Source: Phanerochaete sordida
Lineage: Eukaryota; Basidiomycota; Agaricomycetes; Polyporales; Phanerochaetaceae
Reading direction: 5' to 3'
Length of the DNA: 64,000 nucleotides
NCBI GenBank assembly: GCA_019973155.2
Contig: BPQB01000005.1
Span: 925,384-989,383, forward strand
The notes below the pieces were generated by a model. The model did not search any database. It was not told the DNA's origin and saw only the letters and a program-made list of their open reading frames with translations. Made by a program: the position numbers and the translations under genes. Below, in pieces: positions 22,401-34,024 of the stretch (positions within the stretch are counted from its first letter, which is position 1; each line of letters opens with the position of its first letter).

Positions 22401-23403
22401 TGATTGCAGCACGGGCTGCTGCTACAGGGACATAGTGTGAGGTCGTAGGAGAGGGTGGGGTGTCTATTGCCTTGGACTGTGCCTTGGCCAGCGCGCGAAG
22501 GGGCGTGTGTTTTGGTAAAGATTGGACTGGAGGGTCGATTTCGCGGGTCGCAGCGCCATAAGACGGAGGAATGGACGACGACGCGCGTGCGGTGTCGGCA
22601 GTAGCCTCAGACGTTTCTGCATCCCATGCGGCAGGGGCCCGGGTGGGAAAGGCGCGTTTCAGGGAAGCCTGGTATGCAAGTGTTCTGCTACGAGCAGTGC
22701 TTGCAGGTGGAGGTGGTGCAGTGCTGAGGCCCAGGGAGTTTGTGGTCATGGTTATGGTGGGCGAGACAGGACGACGGGCAGCCGTGCTGGTCCGAACGGC
22801 GTGTGCCCGATAGGTCTGATCTGCTTCCGTTTCTGCCTCCGTTGGTGCTTCACTCTGTATGTCTGTGGCATCTTCTTGGTGGGAATGGAGCGTGAATGCG
22901 TCGTCGTCGCGTTCAAAGGCCTTCAGGGTTCCAGTGAGGCGTGACAGGATCTGAGCGCGATGTGTTGTGGCAGCAGACGTAGATGCCAGCGGACGCACAG
23001 ACCTAGGAGGGGGCTCTGTGGTAGTCCTTGGTCTTGAAGGACCGGCTAGGAACGGTAGCTGCTGCCTCGCTGTGTCCCACTTTTCGCCAAAGTTCCTCCC
23101 CTTGCGTGTCAAGACCTTCAGCAATTTTCTGTAGATAGCAAGCTCCTGGTCAGGTTCCAACCCGCGCTCCTTCGAGAGTTCGCCGTGAGCATTGAAAACG
23201 ATGGACGGCGAAGCATTTGCTGAGACCCGTTCGAGCAGAGCATCTATGAAGTTGACCTCATCTGGGGTCAACGTAGCGAGCTCGGGGCACAGGGGCTGGA
23301 GTGACGACGAGCTGGAGATTTCGAGGATGTCACTGAGGGCAGCGAGAGAATGTTTTGAGGGCTTCGGAGGTGAGGAAGCGCGTGGAGGTCGGAATCGCGA
23401 CAT
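19439..23403 (-). CDS. SFI1: SFI1-like centrin-binding repeat protein
   Basis: Nine exons (reverse strand): 23403-22243, 22191-21647, 21592-21502, 21446-21263, 21207-20810, 20758-20658, 20607-20153, 20103-20043 and 19991-19439, giving 1182 residues. The N-terminal ~350 residues are Ser/Pro/Thr-rich and probably disordered. From about residue 360 come roughly twenty tandem helical repeats each centred on a Trp, such as ALHRWRSAT, VFKRWRSRL, AFDAWKQRL, ALNRWTNRV and AWDKWRERY. This spacing is the Sfi1 repeat that binds centrin/Cdc31 along a long helix in the half-bridge of the spindle pole body. The C-terminal ~180 residues are Ser/Pro/Arg-rich with many S-P sites, where yeast Sfi1 is regulated by Cdk1. 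The intron 20809-20759 is stop-free and in frame, so it could be retained. Longer than yeast Sfi1 but same architecture. Confidence 0.88.
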
Positions 23404-24238
23404 GACATCGAGGGGAGAGGGATGAGGGATATGAGCGTGAGAGCAGGACGCGGCAAACGAGCACGACCGCGTCAATGCACGTGAGCGTTCTCCCACGTGG
23501 CTCGAGCTGCTCGCCTTCGCCTGCTCGCCCGGGCCTTTGCAGTCGATAATATTAAATGGCCTCCATGTACACTGGACTCTCGTTAACGTCTCTCGGTGAC
23601 GTCTATTTTGCAGCCTGAGCCTAGCTTGCCAGGAGACCGCCACAGCATAACCACAGACGCCATCCCCGCCCTATCTGTGATTTGTACGGCAACTGCAGAG
23701 CGACATCACAGTCTAGTGGGCGGCCTGAACCGCGCCCCGTCGACCTCTATCCGTGATTCTCATGCTTATCGTCGGCAAAAAGACCTCCGTCAGTGCATTC
23801 AGAAGCACTGCAGACATTCGAGGCCATATGATCTCACGAAGGCCCAACACCGAGCTCTGTTGACTTCCACCGAACTGGTCATACCTGTGTAAGCTAGGCC
23901 TGTGTCCTCCGCCCGAGCCCCAGAAGCTTCACTGCCTTGGATGCCGCCGTTTCTGTCTGCTGCTGCGTTGAGCGTCTGCGCCGGTTTCGGAAGTCGGCAA
24001 GTTGTTGTGTCCGTCCGGTCTCTTGCCGATGCATGGAACACCCCAAGCACGCTAACGCACGACCCTCCAGCGCGCACATATATGTTCCCGACGCCACCAT
24101 GACCGCCTCCACCCCCTCCTTGCACCCACTTTCCATTCCTCCGGAGCCTCTGCCTCTCTCCGCCGCGGCGTGACTCTCGCTTGGCATCTCCTTGATCCCC
24201 GACCGCATTGCAGGCATCTTGCATACAGTCTGCCAGCT
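23404..24238. other. Divergent intergenic region
   Basis: About 0.8 kb between SFI1 and the enoyl-CoA isomerase gene, which diverge. It presumably holds both promoters. A candidate TATATATG occurs at about 24078. No further gene was recognised. Confidence 0.5.
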
Positions 24239-25509
24239 ATGAAGCCCGGAGTGAATGTTGAAATCTCGCAGGGGATCGCCACGATCACCTTCAACAGGCC
24301 GAAGAGCCTCAACGCGATCACGGCAGAGGGTAAACCGCCATGAGCCCGGTGATAGGACCACGGAGCCTAACTCGCATCCTCCTTGTTGACGTCTAGACTA
24401 CGATGCCTTCGCGGAGGCGCTCCATGCTATCGACAAGAGGAGCGATGTCATTGTGACAGTTTGGCAAGGTGCGTGCATCCAATCGAGGTGCATACACGTC
24501 GTACTGACACTCACACAGCCATGGGCAAATTCTTCTGCTCGTATGTGCTCCTTTGAAGTCGAAGCCGGCACCGCTGACGCTACTTTGCAGTGGTACCGAT
24601 GTCACAAAGAGCATGAACGACGAGAAAGAGTCGGTGCGGCAGACGTTCATCAACCGCGTAGTACGCGCCAACACGGACGTGTCTCATGCTGTAAGTACGA
24701 GCGTCATGACCGACGTGGTTCACGTGCTAAAATACACCCAGCTGTATACTCACAGTAAGCTACTTGTGGCGGCCCTTAATGGACCAGTCATTGGTACGTC
24801 CCGGCCGGCACAATGCCTAATACGAGCTAACCGTGATTTAGGGATCGCTGCTGGTGTGTCTCCTCAAGGCTCAGTCATCGTATCGCAAGCTTAACCTCCA
24901 TCAGCGTTCCTGGGGCATTTCGACTTCATTTACTGCATGCCGAACGTATATCTCTCCCTCCCGTTCCCGATGCTAGGTGAGTGCGACATTGGGACGACCA
25001 ATGACGCTACGCTAATCTTACTTAGGGATTATCACGGAAGCTGGCTCCAGCGTGAACTTTGTCCGGCGACGTGAGTCTTGCCGAATTATCAACCTATCAT
25101 GCAACTAACGACCGGCCCAGTCGGCATCGCAAAAGCCAATGAGGTGCTTATCCTCGGCAAGAAGTTGACTTCGCAAGACCTTCTTGACACGGGCTTCATC
25201 AAGTAAGCCGCACGCTGGCCAAACTCATCTCCGTATACTGACCATTTTCGCAGCAAAATCTTCAATGAGCAGCCCGTCGAGGCTTTCCAGGCCGCGGTGC
25301 GCAAGCACGTCCAGGAAGAGCTCGACAGCCTCGACCACTCCGCCTGTCTGCACGTGAAGCAGCTCATCAAGGCCGGACTGGCGGAGAGCAACAACCCCGA
25401 CGCGGTGAACCTGCGCGAAAGCTACGCGCAGGCGGCGCGCATCGCGAGCGGGGTCCCCGCCGAACGCTTCGGAAAGATCGCCCGGAAGGAAATTAAGCAC
25501 AAGCTCTAA
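24239..25509 (+). CDS. Enoyl-CoA hydratase/isomerase family (delta3,delta2-enoyl-CoA isomerase type)
   Basis: Ten exons: 24239-24329, 24397-24468, 24519-24540, 24591-24690, 24742-24793, 24842-24853, 24905-24976, 25026-25070, 25121-25202 and 25254-25509, giving 267 residues. The crotonase fold is clear: ITFNRPKSLNAI near the start, the CoA-binding GKFFCSGTDV, the oxyanion segment LNGPVIGIAAAFLGHFDFIY, and LPFPMLGIITEAGSSVNFVR, where Glu145 matches the single catalytic Glu of Eci1-type isomerases. Such enzymes shift the double bond of unsaturated fatty acyl-CoAs during peroxisomal beta-oxidation. The C-terminus is KHKL, close to but not a canonical peroxisomal signal SKL, so peroxisomal targeting is only suggested. 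The gene is unusually fragmented, with exons of 22 and 12 nt. Confidence 0.88.
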
Positions 25510-25621
25510 AAAGCTGGCTGGCGGTGTCTATCGATTTATTGTATGTACTGTAGCCTGTACCAGTGCTGATCTATGCAATGCGGCCCCGGATTGACTTGTA
25601 CGCGGCGCGCTCGCAGGACGA

Positions 25622-27255
25622 CTATGCCCGTCCTTCTGTCTCTCGACTGGGTTCATCGCCCTCCCCTTCTGCCGCATTTGTCCGCTGTGTCATGGCCGCT
25701 GCGTCCTGAACCCCTGGTGACCCGGGCATCTCCTCCAACGCCGAGCGTGCTTTCGCCATGGCTCTCTCGGAGCGCAAGGCAGGAAGGCGTCGAAGATAGT
25801 CATCCATGTCCTCCTCGAAAAACAGCGAGAGATATTCCGCGTATTCATCGTCGTCTAGAGTTGGTGTCGTGTCGTCGATAGTGATGAGTAAATGATTGCC
25901 GAGGGCGCGCAGGATGCTGCTACTGTCGAAGTATGCTGCTTCATCCCAAGTGTTCGCCTCCTCGTCGAGGACGGAGCGTTGTAGACGTAAGATGCCTCGC
26001 TCAAGGGCCCAAGTCAGCTGCTCGCGGCGTAGCAGCGAGCGCAGCAGGGACTGCATCCCCTGCTCGTCCAGGGCATTTCCTTCGCGCACGTAGAACCGGA
26101 GCCTCTCGATGGGAGCGAAGCCCGCGGCGCCCCGGAAGCCATCGAACGAGGTGGGACCTGTGTCACCGGCGATAGCAACGCTGGCAGTCAGAGTGACCTC
26201 GCTGACATACGCAGGTGCATCTTCCGCACGAGTGCCAGAGGTATGTGTACGCTTCACCCACATATTGGCGAGGATGTAGTTATCGGGCGCATCCTTGTCT
26301 GGCGCGAACCCAATAACTATTTTGTCTGTCATAGGCATCGAATGAACATCACCGGCGCACAGCGAATAGCCATGTGCGTACCTGAGGCATAACCGTCGAG
26401 ACATCCATCTTCCGATTCGGGCAAGTTCACGACAGCTTGCTGGAGAAAATTGGGAACTGGTGTAAGCAAGGTATCGAGGAGTGTGCTCCATTGGCGATCC
26501 CTCGCGGCAAGGCCCACTCGAGGCACGGCTGCCATAAGGTCCAAGGCGAGAGTTGCTTGGGCCGAGATCGACATGTCAGCGCACTCCGCGATCTTGCACC
26601 GCCGGAACGCCTTCGGCACGTTCCTTGGAATCCTTCGAGCTTGGATAATCGGAGAGGGGTCGAGGAATCTCAGTTGGAAGAAGTAACAGTCTTCCAGGGT
26701 GGAAAAGCTGTCAACAAGCCGTGCGAGCTCGGTAGTGCTCTTGATGTCGCAATCTGTAATCTGGATAGTGGAAAGTCGAAGGCTACTATAGAATGACGGA
26801 GGAATGCGGGGAAGAGCCGCAAATGGGGGCCAGCGGATTGGTATCGAAAGCTGGGAGTCGCCAGTGTCTCCCCAGATGGCGCACCAGACTTGGGTCTCTG
26901 GAAGGCATTTCACTATTGGATGTAGATGGTGAAGCCAGGGCTCTGCTTGAGGTGGGAAAATGTACTTGGCTCGTATAAATTTGATCGCTCTATGGAGAGA
27001 TGAGTCGTTGAAGCGAGGGCTGAAGACGATATTCTTCAAGAACGATACGTCAGATGCATTTCTCAAGATTATGTCTCGAAAGAGGGCAGGTCGGATGCAT
27101 TCTGCCCAGTACTTGCACACGAGACTTGGCGCGACAAGCTCATGTTTCCGCCCCTTATAGTTTCCCTGCGTTGCCAATATAACAGCGTTCATGAAGTTGC
27201 TGAGGATTTTGGCGATGATCTCAGGTGGGAGATCGGCGCCTGTGGCTGGATGCAT
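25622..27255 (-). CDS. F-box-like protein
   Basis: Exons 27255-26382 and 26325-25622 (reverse strand), 525 residues. The N-terminus has the F-box pattern LPPEIIAKILSNFM followed by SLVCKYWAECIRPALFRDII, the usual basidiomycete form where the F-box is extended and ends in a strand. The body is leucine- and aromatic-rich without obvious repeats (STTELARLVDSFSTLEDCYF). The C-terminal 60 residues are polar and Glu/Arg/Ala-rich. F-box proteins bind SKP1 and choose substrates for SCF ubiquitin ligases; members of this expanded basidiomycete group are mostly uncharacterised. Third-position G/C bias is noticeably weaker than in neighbouring housekeeping genes, a sign of low or variable expression. 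The start ATG is the only one before the F-box. Confidence 0.78.
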
Positions 27256-28406
27256 GCTGGATCGAGGGCGGCTAGGTTAGCGACGTACAACGACGATGTG
27301 GGAGGGATGGTGGTAGGGGACGAGTGTCGAACCAACGAGCATCAAGCCTCAGGCCTCAGGCCTCAGGTTTCTTCTGATCCCTACTGTACCACTCCGCAGT
27401 GACGCACAGCGACTAGTACTCAGCCCCCGGGCCGTCCTCTCCGCCTCATGTGCGGAAGGCTTCTGGTCCACTTCGAATTGCATACCTTGTACTTCGCAGA
27501 ACAGTATAAAGCCTGAGCGTGGTCAGAATTATTTGCGAAAATAATCTTGTGTAAGTTTGAGTAATATGCGGGGTCCTTGATGCGCGAAGAATTGTCGTAT
27601 ACACCTTCAGCAGCATGATATTTGGCGTCCTAGACGCTCTCCGCCCCCCAACATCTACTTCGACGCTGGGAGAAGCGTCTGCGTATCGCTGTGGCAGATC
27701 ATACCTAGCAGCGGGAGCATCTAAATGATTTGGAAATCGGTTCTTGCCGTGGATCGACCAGTCCCTGGACAAGTGATCAAATTCGTAACGCACAGCTTGG
27801 CACGGACACTGTGGGACCTTGTTGGACCTCTTGGCTCGCTGCTTCGTGTGCCTGCGGCGAAAATTGCTGGGGCCCCTTCCAGAACGTGTTGAAAGCGTTC
27901 ATCCTATCTCGCTGCGTCCACGAAAAAAAAGCAGCGATGCTCCGGCAGCGGCGGTCACGCCTTGCGCTGCGCGCCGTCTTGCGCGAGATCCTTGGCATCT
28001 GATGTACGTCCTTCCCACAGCCCTCGCGCCTCCTCGCGCCCTTTTCTGCGAAATTCACCTCTGTTTGTAGGTCCAGCCGGGCGCGGCGGAGCGTGACCAG
28101 CGTGCGGGCGGGCATGACCAGCGTTGACTGGCGCGACGGATGAGCCGCGCCCCGCCCCCAGCGTGCGGGGGCGTGCCCAGACATGCACAGCGCACCGAGC
28201 GCCCACGGCGCGCTCTAGGTTCTGCGCCAGAGATCTCCGCCTCGGTATGCGGACGTCTATCGCAAAACTGATGGAGGGCACCACACGGTCGTATAAGACT
28301 TGGCGGGGCCGGCCCCGGGACGCCTGTCCCTCGCCCCTCCTCCCTCCTGCCCCTCCCCCGCCGCACCCTGCCTGTGTGAACGAGTGTGTGGGCTTATCAG
28401 GCGCGA
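27256..28406. other. Divergent intergenic region
   Basis: About 1.15 kb between the F-box gene and the permease gene, which diverge. It contains three direct copies of CCTCAGG near 27350-27370 and a TATAAG at 28292-28297 that probably serves the permease. No coding exon with a recognisable product was found. Confidence 0.55.
28292..28297 (+). promoter_or_regulatory. TATA-like box of the permease gene
   Basis: TATAAG in the context GTCGTATAAGACTTGG lies about 110 nt before the permease ATG, a usual distance for a fungal gene with a leader of moderate length. Confidence 0.45.
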
Positions 28407-30418
28407 ATGGAGTACGACACGGAGAAGCACACGGCCGAGAAGGCCGCCTCGGTCTACTCAAGTGACGACGTGCGCGTGCAAGAGGCCACTGCTGAGGGCC
28501 TCTATGCGCGCGACGAGCTCGTCGACCCCGCCGAGGAGGAGAGCCTCCACCGCGGGCTGTCCGCGCGGCAGATACAGATGATTGCGGTGCGCGTCCTCCC
28601 TCTGCGAATGTACGGCATCGGACTCACTGGGAATTGCTCAGCTCGGAGGCGCCGTCGGCACAGGACTCATCATTGGCTCGGGCACTGCGCTTGTGCGTGG
28701 CGGTCCGCTGGGGATCTTCCTGGGGTATGCGTTCGTCGGCATGGTGTGCTACATGGTCATGGTCGCGCTGGGCGAGATGAGCGCGTACCTCCCCCACAAG
28801 AAGGGCTTCCCGGGATATGCAACGCGATTCGTGGACCCTGCCTTCGGTTTCGCCCTGGGATGGAACTACCTGTTCAAGTACCTCATCGTCACGCCAAACA
28901 ACATCAATGCTGCTGGTGTGGTTATCCAGTACTGGAACCAGAGCGTACATATCGCGGTGTGGATGGGTGAGCCTACTTCTACATCGTTTGTGTCTATGAG
29001 GCTGACCCGCAGTGGAACAGTGATCTTCATCCTTTTCAGTGCGTAAGGTCCCCACAGGCCCTGCACTCGCACTTGAGCTGACCGCCCCCCAGTCTTCGTC
29101 GTTAACCTTCTCGGCGTTCGCGTGTTCGGCGAGCTCGAGTTCTGGTTCAGCAGCATCAAGGTGATCACGCTCGTCGGGCTCATCCTCATGGGCCTCGTGA
29201 TCGACCTCGGCGGGAACCCGCACCACGACCGCTACGGCTTCCGCTTCTGGGAGCACCCGTACGGGCCGATGGGCACGTACCTGCTCGCACAGGTGCACAA
29301 CAAGCACCTCGCGATCTTCCTCGGCTTCTGGAGCACGCTCACGAACGCGCTCTTCGCGTACATCGGCACCGAGCTGATCGGTGTCACCGTCGGCGAGGCG
29401 CAGAACCCGACGAAGAACATCCCGAAGGCGATCAAGCGGACGTTCTGGCGCATCGTCGTGTTCTACATCGGCGGTGTCTTCGTCATCGGGCTGATCGTGC
29501 CTAGCACGGACAACGTAGGTCATATTCCGCCCAGCGAACTGTCATCCGTCCTCACGGTCGCATGCAGGCGATCTTCGTGGCGAACAAATCCAAGTCCGGC
29601 GCCGCCGCCTCGCCGTTCGTCGTCGCCGCGACTCTCGCGGGCATCAAGGTGCTGAACCACATCATCAACGCGTGCATCTTGCTCTTCGTGCTGAGCGCGG
29701 CGAACTCTGACTTGTACATCGGCTCGCGTACGCTCTATGGTCTGGCCGCAGAGGGCAAGGCGCCACGAATCTTCGCAAGGGTCAACCGTATGGGCGTGCC
29801 ATACGTCTCACTGGGTCTCTGCACGCTCGTCTGCTCTATTGTGTTCCTGAACGTGTCGTCGTCCAGTGCAAAAGGCTCGTAGAATTTCGTTATGAGGAAG
29901 CGGTGTGCTGACAATATCCGCAGTCTTTGGCTGGTTCGTCAACCTCGTCTCCACATTCGGCGCGATTACTTGGATGTGCATTTGCTACACGCACATGTGA
30001 GCTAGTCTCATAACTGCGCAAATGCGACCCATGCTCACGTCGTGCTCGCAGCCGCTTTATGAAGGCCCTCAAAGCGCAGGGCAAGTCTCGCGATGACCTG
30101 GCGTACAAGGCTCCGTTCCAGCCTTACGGATCCTGGTTCGCTATCATCGCGACAGGCATCATCACGATCTTCAAGGGCTTCGACACGTTCCTGCCCTTCA
30201 CGAAGGACACCTTCGTGACATCGTACATCGCTATCCCGACGTTTTTCATCTTCTGGGTCGGCTACAAGCTCTTTTACCGGTCTAAGGTCATCCCACTGGA
30301 CAAGGTCGACCTGGACACTGGCCGGCGGGAGATCCTGGAAGAGGAGGAGCGCTTTGAGCGAAAAGAGGCGGCGAAAGGACCGCAGAGTCGGTGGAAGAAG
30401 CTCCTCTCGGAGTTCTGA
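28407..30418 (+). CDS. Amino-acid permease (AAT/YAT family)
   Basis: Exons 28407-28586, 28642-28966, 29021-29038, 29093-29514, 29568-29874, 29924-29996 and 30052-30418 give 563 residues. After a hydrophilic N-terminus comes the APC signature LGGAVGTGLIIGSGTAL, then FVGMVCYMVMVALGEMSAYL, PNNINAAGVVIQYW, NLLGVRVFGELEFWFSSIKV and IGTELIGVTVGEAQNPTKNI, all hallmark YAT segments; about twelve membrane helices are present. It should import amino acids with protons across the plasma membrane; the substrate range cannot be read from sequence. Exon 3 is only 18 nt. The intron after 29874 is best read as GC-AG (AAAG|GCTCGT), since this gives AKVFGWFVNLVSTFG; a GTGCAA donor at 29866 would drop three residues and change Val to Ile. 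The basic C-terminal tail ends in SRWKKLLSEF. Confidence 0.9.
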
Positions 30419-30759
30419 GATGACTATGATGTATTTAATGTGATTTGTTGTAATTTCCACGTATCTTCACGAGCATGGCTGCGAGCACGCCCAGTGTCAC
30501 CGCGATTGCGTGGGCGCAGGTAGTTACGAGGACGCGGTGAGTCAAAGTCACGCGTCCCCGCCCCGCGTAAGGGAATGCTGTCTCACGCCCCGCAGACCGT
30601 GCGCCCATCGAGCCCGACATGGCAGGCCAACAGCACGCCGCTGACAACGCCCCGCCCAAAGCCTCTGTGCTGCTCTGCGGCTCTCTAATGCATCCAGACT
30701 TGGTTTTATAATGCGCGCCATTGGGCCGTGTTCCCCAGCATTCCGCCCGGATCGACGCC
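30419..30759. other. Intergenic region
   Basis: About 340 nt between the permease and pirin genes. A TTTTATAAT at about 30702-30710 could be a core promoter element for pirin. Nothing else recognised. Confidence 0.45.
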
Positions 30760-32217
30760 ATGTATAAAGCCGCGCTCAGGACCGCCGTCGCGGCTGCACT
30801 CCTCGCCTACCTCGTCTACTTCTTCTCCCCCGCCTCCCCCGCCTCCACGCCTGACCGTCCCAGTACAGCCAACAGTACGCTTTACGAGATGTCGCTTCAA
30901 ACTGTGTCGCGCCGCGTCGTGCAGAAGGTCCTCGCCGTCGAGACCGCAGAGGTGCGCACCACAGACGCGCCGCCGCGGCGACCGCTGAAGTGTGCGTAGG
31001 GCGCAGGTGCCCGTGTCCGCAGGTCCATCGGCAGCATGAAGCTGCGCAACCTCACGCCGTTCCTCATGCTGGACCATTTCCACGTCGGACAGGGCGCAGT
31101 GAGCAGAGCACGCTTTGCGCCGGAGCCGCGTGAGCCTGACCTGCTACCAGGGTTTCCCAGACCACCCGCACCGTGGCCAGGCTACTGTCACCTACATGCT
31201 CCAGGGCTCGTCTCAGCACGAGGATTCTGCAGGGCACAAGGGCACCATCGTCACTGGTGGTGTCCAATGGATGACTGCAGTGAGTGTCAGGCGAGCTGTT
31301 CCTGAGCGCACACTGACAATACCATAGGGCAAAGGAAGTAGGTACCCGGAGAGCGCTGCTGCAGCACGCACACTAACGTCCCGCAAGTCATCCACGCAGA
31401 GATGCCCGTCAACGGGCCCGGGATCCCCGAACCACTGGGCCTGCAGCTCTGGGTCGACCTGCCCGCCGAGCACAAGATGACAGAGCCGACATACCAGGAG
31501 CTCGACCCCGAGCAGATCCCGACCGCATACCCTGAGGGCCCCGACGGCCCCGCGCGCGTGAAGGTCATCAGCGGCAAGAGCCACGGCGTCGAGTCGCCCG
31601 TGCGCCCGCTCGGCGGGTGCTGGTACTTCCACGTCATCCTCGACCGCGCCGGCGCGGGCCTCTTCCAGGAGCTGCGTGCGTGCCTGTTTTGTGTGTTGTT
31701 GGCGTACCCGTGTGCTGACCGGCCGCTGCAGCGGCGGGCTGGACGACGTTCATCTACAGTGAGTGGCGTGCCGCTTCAGTGCCGCGCGCGCGGATGCTGA
31801 CGTGCAAACCATAGCCCTGAAGGGCGGCGTGCGCGTGGGCGACGACGAGAAGGTGCACGAGCCGTACCACACGCTTGTGCTCTCGCAGGACGCCGGCGAG
31901 ACTGGCGTCAAGCTCTCTGCCGCGGAGGACGGCACCGAGTTCGTGCTGGTACGCCGCCCTGTCCCTGGTCGAGTGTGGCGGCGCTGACGCTTGGCCCTGG
32001 CACAGATCTCCGGCGAGCCGCTCGACCAGCCCGTTTTCCAGTACGGGCCGTTCGTCATGACCAACCGCGAAGAGATCCAGAAGACGCTGATTGATTGTAA
32101 GCTTTGCGGCGTCCACTGGGCGACGATGAAACGCTGACATCCCTTTCTGCAGACCAAATGGGCCTGAACGGCTTTGAGAAGGCGCATACATGGAAGAGCA
32201 TCATCGGGAATCAGTAG
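30760..32217 (+). CDS. Pirin
   Basis: Nine exons: 30760-30951, 31000-31098, 31151-31279, 31328-31337, 31388-31675, 31732-31758, 31815-31948, 32006-32096 and 32153-32217, giving 344 residues. The bicupin core is intact: GFPDHPHRGQATVTYML with metal ligands His102 and His104, and GKGIIHAEMP with His146 and Glu148. Pirins are Fe(II) proteins found in nuclei and cytosol; some act as quercetinase-like dioxygenases or transcription cofactors. Exon 4 is a 10-nt micro-exon encoding the GKG just before the metal loop. The first ~43 residues include a hydrophobic helix (AALRTAVAAALLAYLVYFF) that ordinary pirins lack; a second ATG at 30889 opens MSLQTVSRRVVQKV, the usual pirin start, and TATAAA occurs just after the first ATG at 30763-30768. 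Both forms are possible. Confidence 0.9.
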
Positions 32218-32362
32218 TGGTGGTCCGACTGTTATCGGCACTCGCGAGCTCCTCAGACTTAAGTTATGACGCCTGTGTGTGGCGCAAAAGCAACGTGTAG
32301 ATGTAGAATGTAAATAATTGCCTCTGGAATATCCAATGACATTGACTGGTGCGAACAAGCCA

Positions 32363-33808
32363 CTACTTCGACTTGCTCTTTTTCCGCTTCGCGCCTTCGT
32401 CTTCGCTGTCGACGTCCTCCATCTGGTCCCAGACATCCTCCTCATCCTCGTCCTCACTATCCCCCTCACGCTTCTCGCCCGCCTCTGCGGCCGCATCGGG
32501 CTTGCCGTCCCAGAGCACGACCGTCGGCGTCACCTTCATGTACAGCTTGTCGAGGACCTCGCCCTTGTGCTCCTGCTGCGCGCCCACGCGCGGCGGCGGC
32601 GCGAACGTGCTGTGCAGGCGTAGGAAGCGGTCCTCGGCCGCGGAGACGAGGAGCGCGGGCGCGGGCGCGAGCGCCGTGACCGCGCCCGCGAGGCCCTTGT
32701 ACCCATACGAGACCTGGCCGTTGCGCAGGTCGAGCGCGAAGAGGTTGCAGCCGTGGTCGGACACGAAGACCTGGCTGTTGTGCTGTGTGAGCCACGGTAA
32801 GGGTGAATATGGGCATGCGACGTACTGTTCGTGGGTGCCGTTCTCGACCGCGCCGATCCCGCCCACTTTCGCGATGCATTTGAAGTTCGAGACCGGCCGA
32901 CGTGCCGCGCGCGTGTCGTACCGGCGCACGTCGCCCAGCTGCGTGCCGACGAGGATGTGCTGCTGCGACGCGTTCGGGGCGGGCTGGAGGTATGCGAGGC
33001 AGGTGTTCCGGACGGGAACTCGGAGGTTGAGCTCGTCGTTTGAGACCTACAGAGCTCGCGATCAGCGGTATTCAGTCAATGAAGGCGATACGGCTTACAT
33101 TCTTCGCACGCCATATTTCACCGGGCAGCAACTGCTCGGCCCGCTTCCTCTTCTTCGACTCGCTCTCGGCCGGGGCGGGCTTCTCCTTCGAGAATGCCCG
33201 CTCAGTGTTCCATACGGACAGTTCTACTTCGTCGCCTGCGTATGCGAAGGTCTCTTCATTGGAAGATAGCCGCCACTCTGCAAGCCGCATGGGCAAGACG
33301 GCAAGTTCATGTGAAGGGACAGTGTAATCCTCCGTGAATTTCGTGAGACGGAGAGCACCGTTAGAGGTGGATGAGTATGTGCCTCTATGGACTCGACATA
33401 AGTACTATCCGGATGCAAGGGATATGGACACTCACGTTTGAGTGAAAGCGGCGCCCACAAATTTCTGTCCGTCCTTCAATCTGCTTTCCCTCCATTGAGA
33501 TGATTCTGAAGCACTTGAGCTCTCCGCGTCAAGCTTGAGCACAGAAGAAGAACCGTCGGCCCTAAACGCAGCCAGCTTTACTTAAGGGTTTTTCAACGAC
33601 TCAATTGTGGGTGTATGCGAGTGCGACATACCAGAGTATTCTGCTCATCTGCATGCATGGCCAATTTTTGAATGGCTTTCGCGCGGCCTGCAGAGGCATC
33701 GCCGACGAGGACGCTGCTCTCCGCCTTCCATTGCTTGTTTTCTGGATCGCGTGAATAGCGCACAGATTTTACAGACCCGAGTTCGTCGCCAGCGTAGAAC
33801 AGAGGCAT
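32363..33808 (-). CDS. NSA1: Ribosome biogenesis protein NSA1 (WDR74)
   Basis: Exons (reverse strand) 33808-33632, 33575-33436, 33384-33099, 33046-32826 and 32774-32363 give 411 residues. The protein reads as a WD40 propeller starting MPLFYAGDELGSVKSVRY, with GTYSSTSNGALRLTKF, the basic KKRKRAEQLLPGEIWRAKN and the strongly NSA1-like HILVGTQLGDVRRYDTRAAR and VFVSDHGCNLFALDLRNGQV. It ends in an acidic DSEDEDEEDVWDQMEDV followed by a Lys-rich KRKKSKSK tail. NSA1 is a nucleolar factor on early 60S pre-ribosomes that works with the AAA ATPase Rix7. The gene shares a ~215-nt divergent promoter with RMD5. Acceptors at 33385 (after CCATAG) and 32775 were chosen because alternatives break the frame. 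Confidence 0.9.
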
Positions 33809-34024
33809 TTTGAGGTCGTGGACCAGCGAAGGCGAAGGGAGGGTAGGATAAAGCGCTAGGCGCCGAGCAGTGCGGTGATATGATCCGCCACCGGCAACTT
33901 CCCCGGACTCACGCCTCTCCCTCGACCACCTCCAGCGGTCGCCCTCCCGCCGCTGCAGGTCTCACTGCCTCGCTCACTATACTTCGTCCGGACAAAGCTT
34001 GACTGTGTGCTGTGCTGGACAACG
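33809..34024. promoter_or_regulatory. Divergent NSA1/RMD5 promoter region
   Basis: The two start codons are 216 nt apart and face away from each other, so this stretch must carry promoter elements for both. No TATA box is evident; pyrimidine runs (CTCCCTCGACC) are present. Confidence 0.5.
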
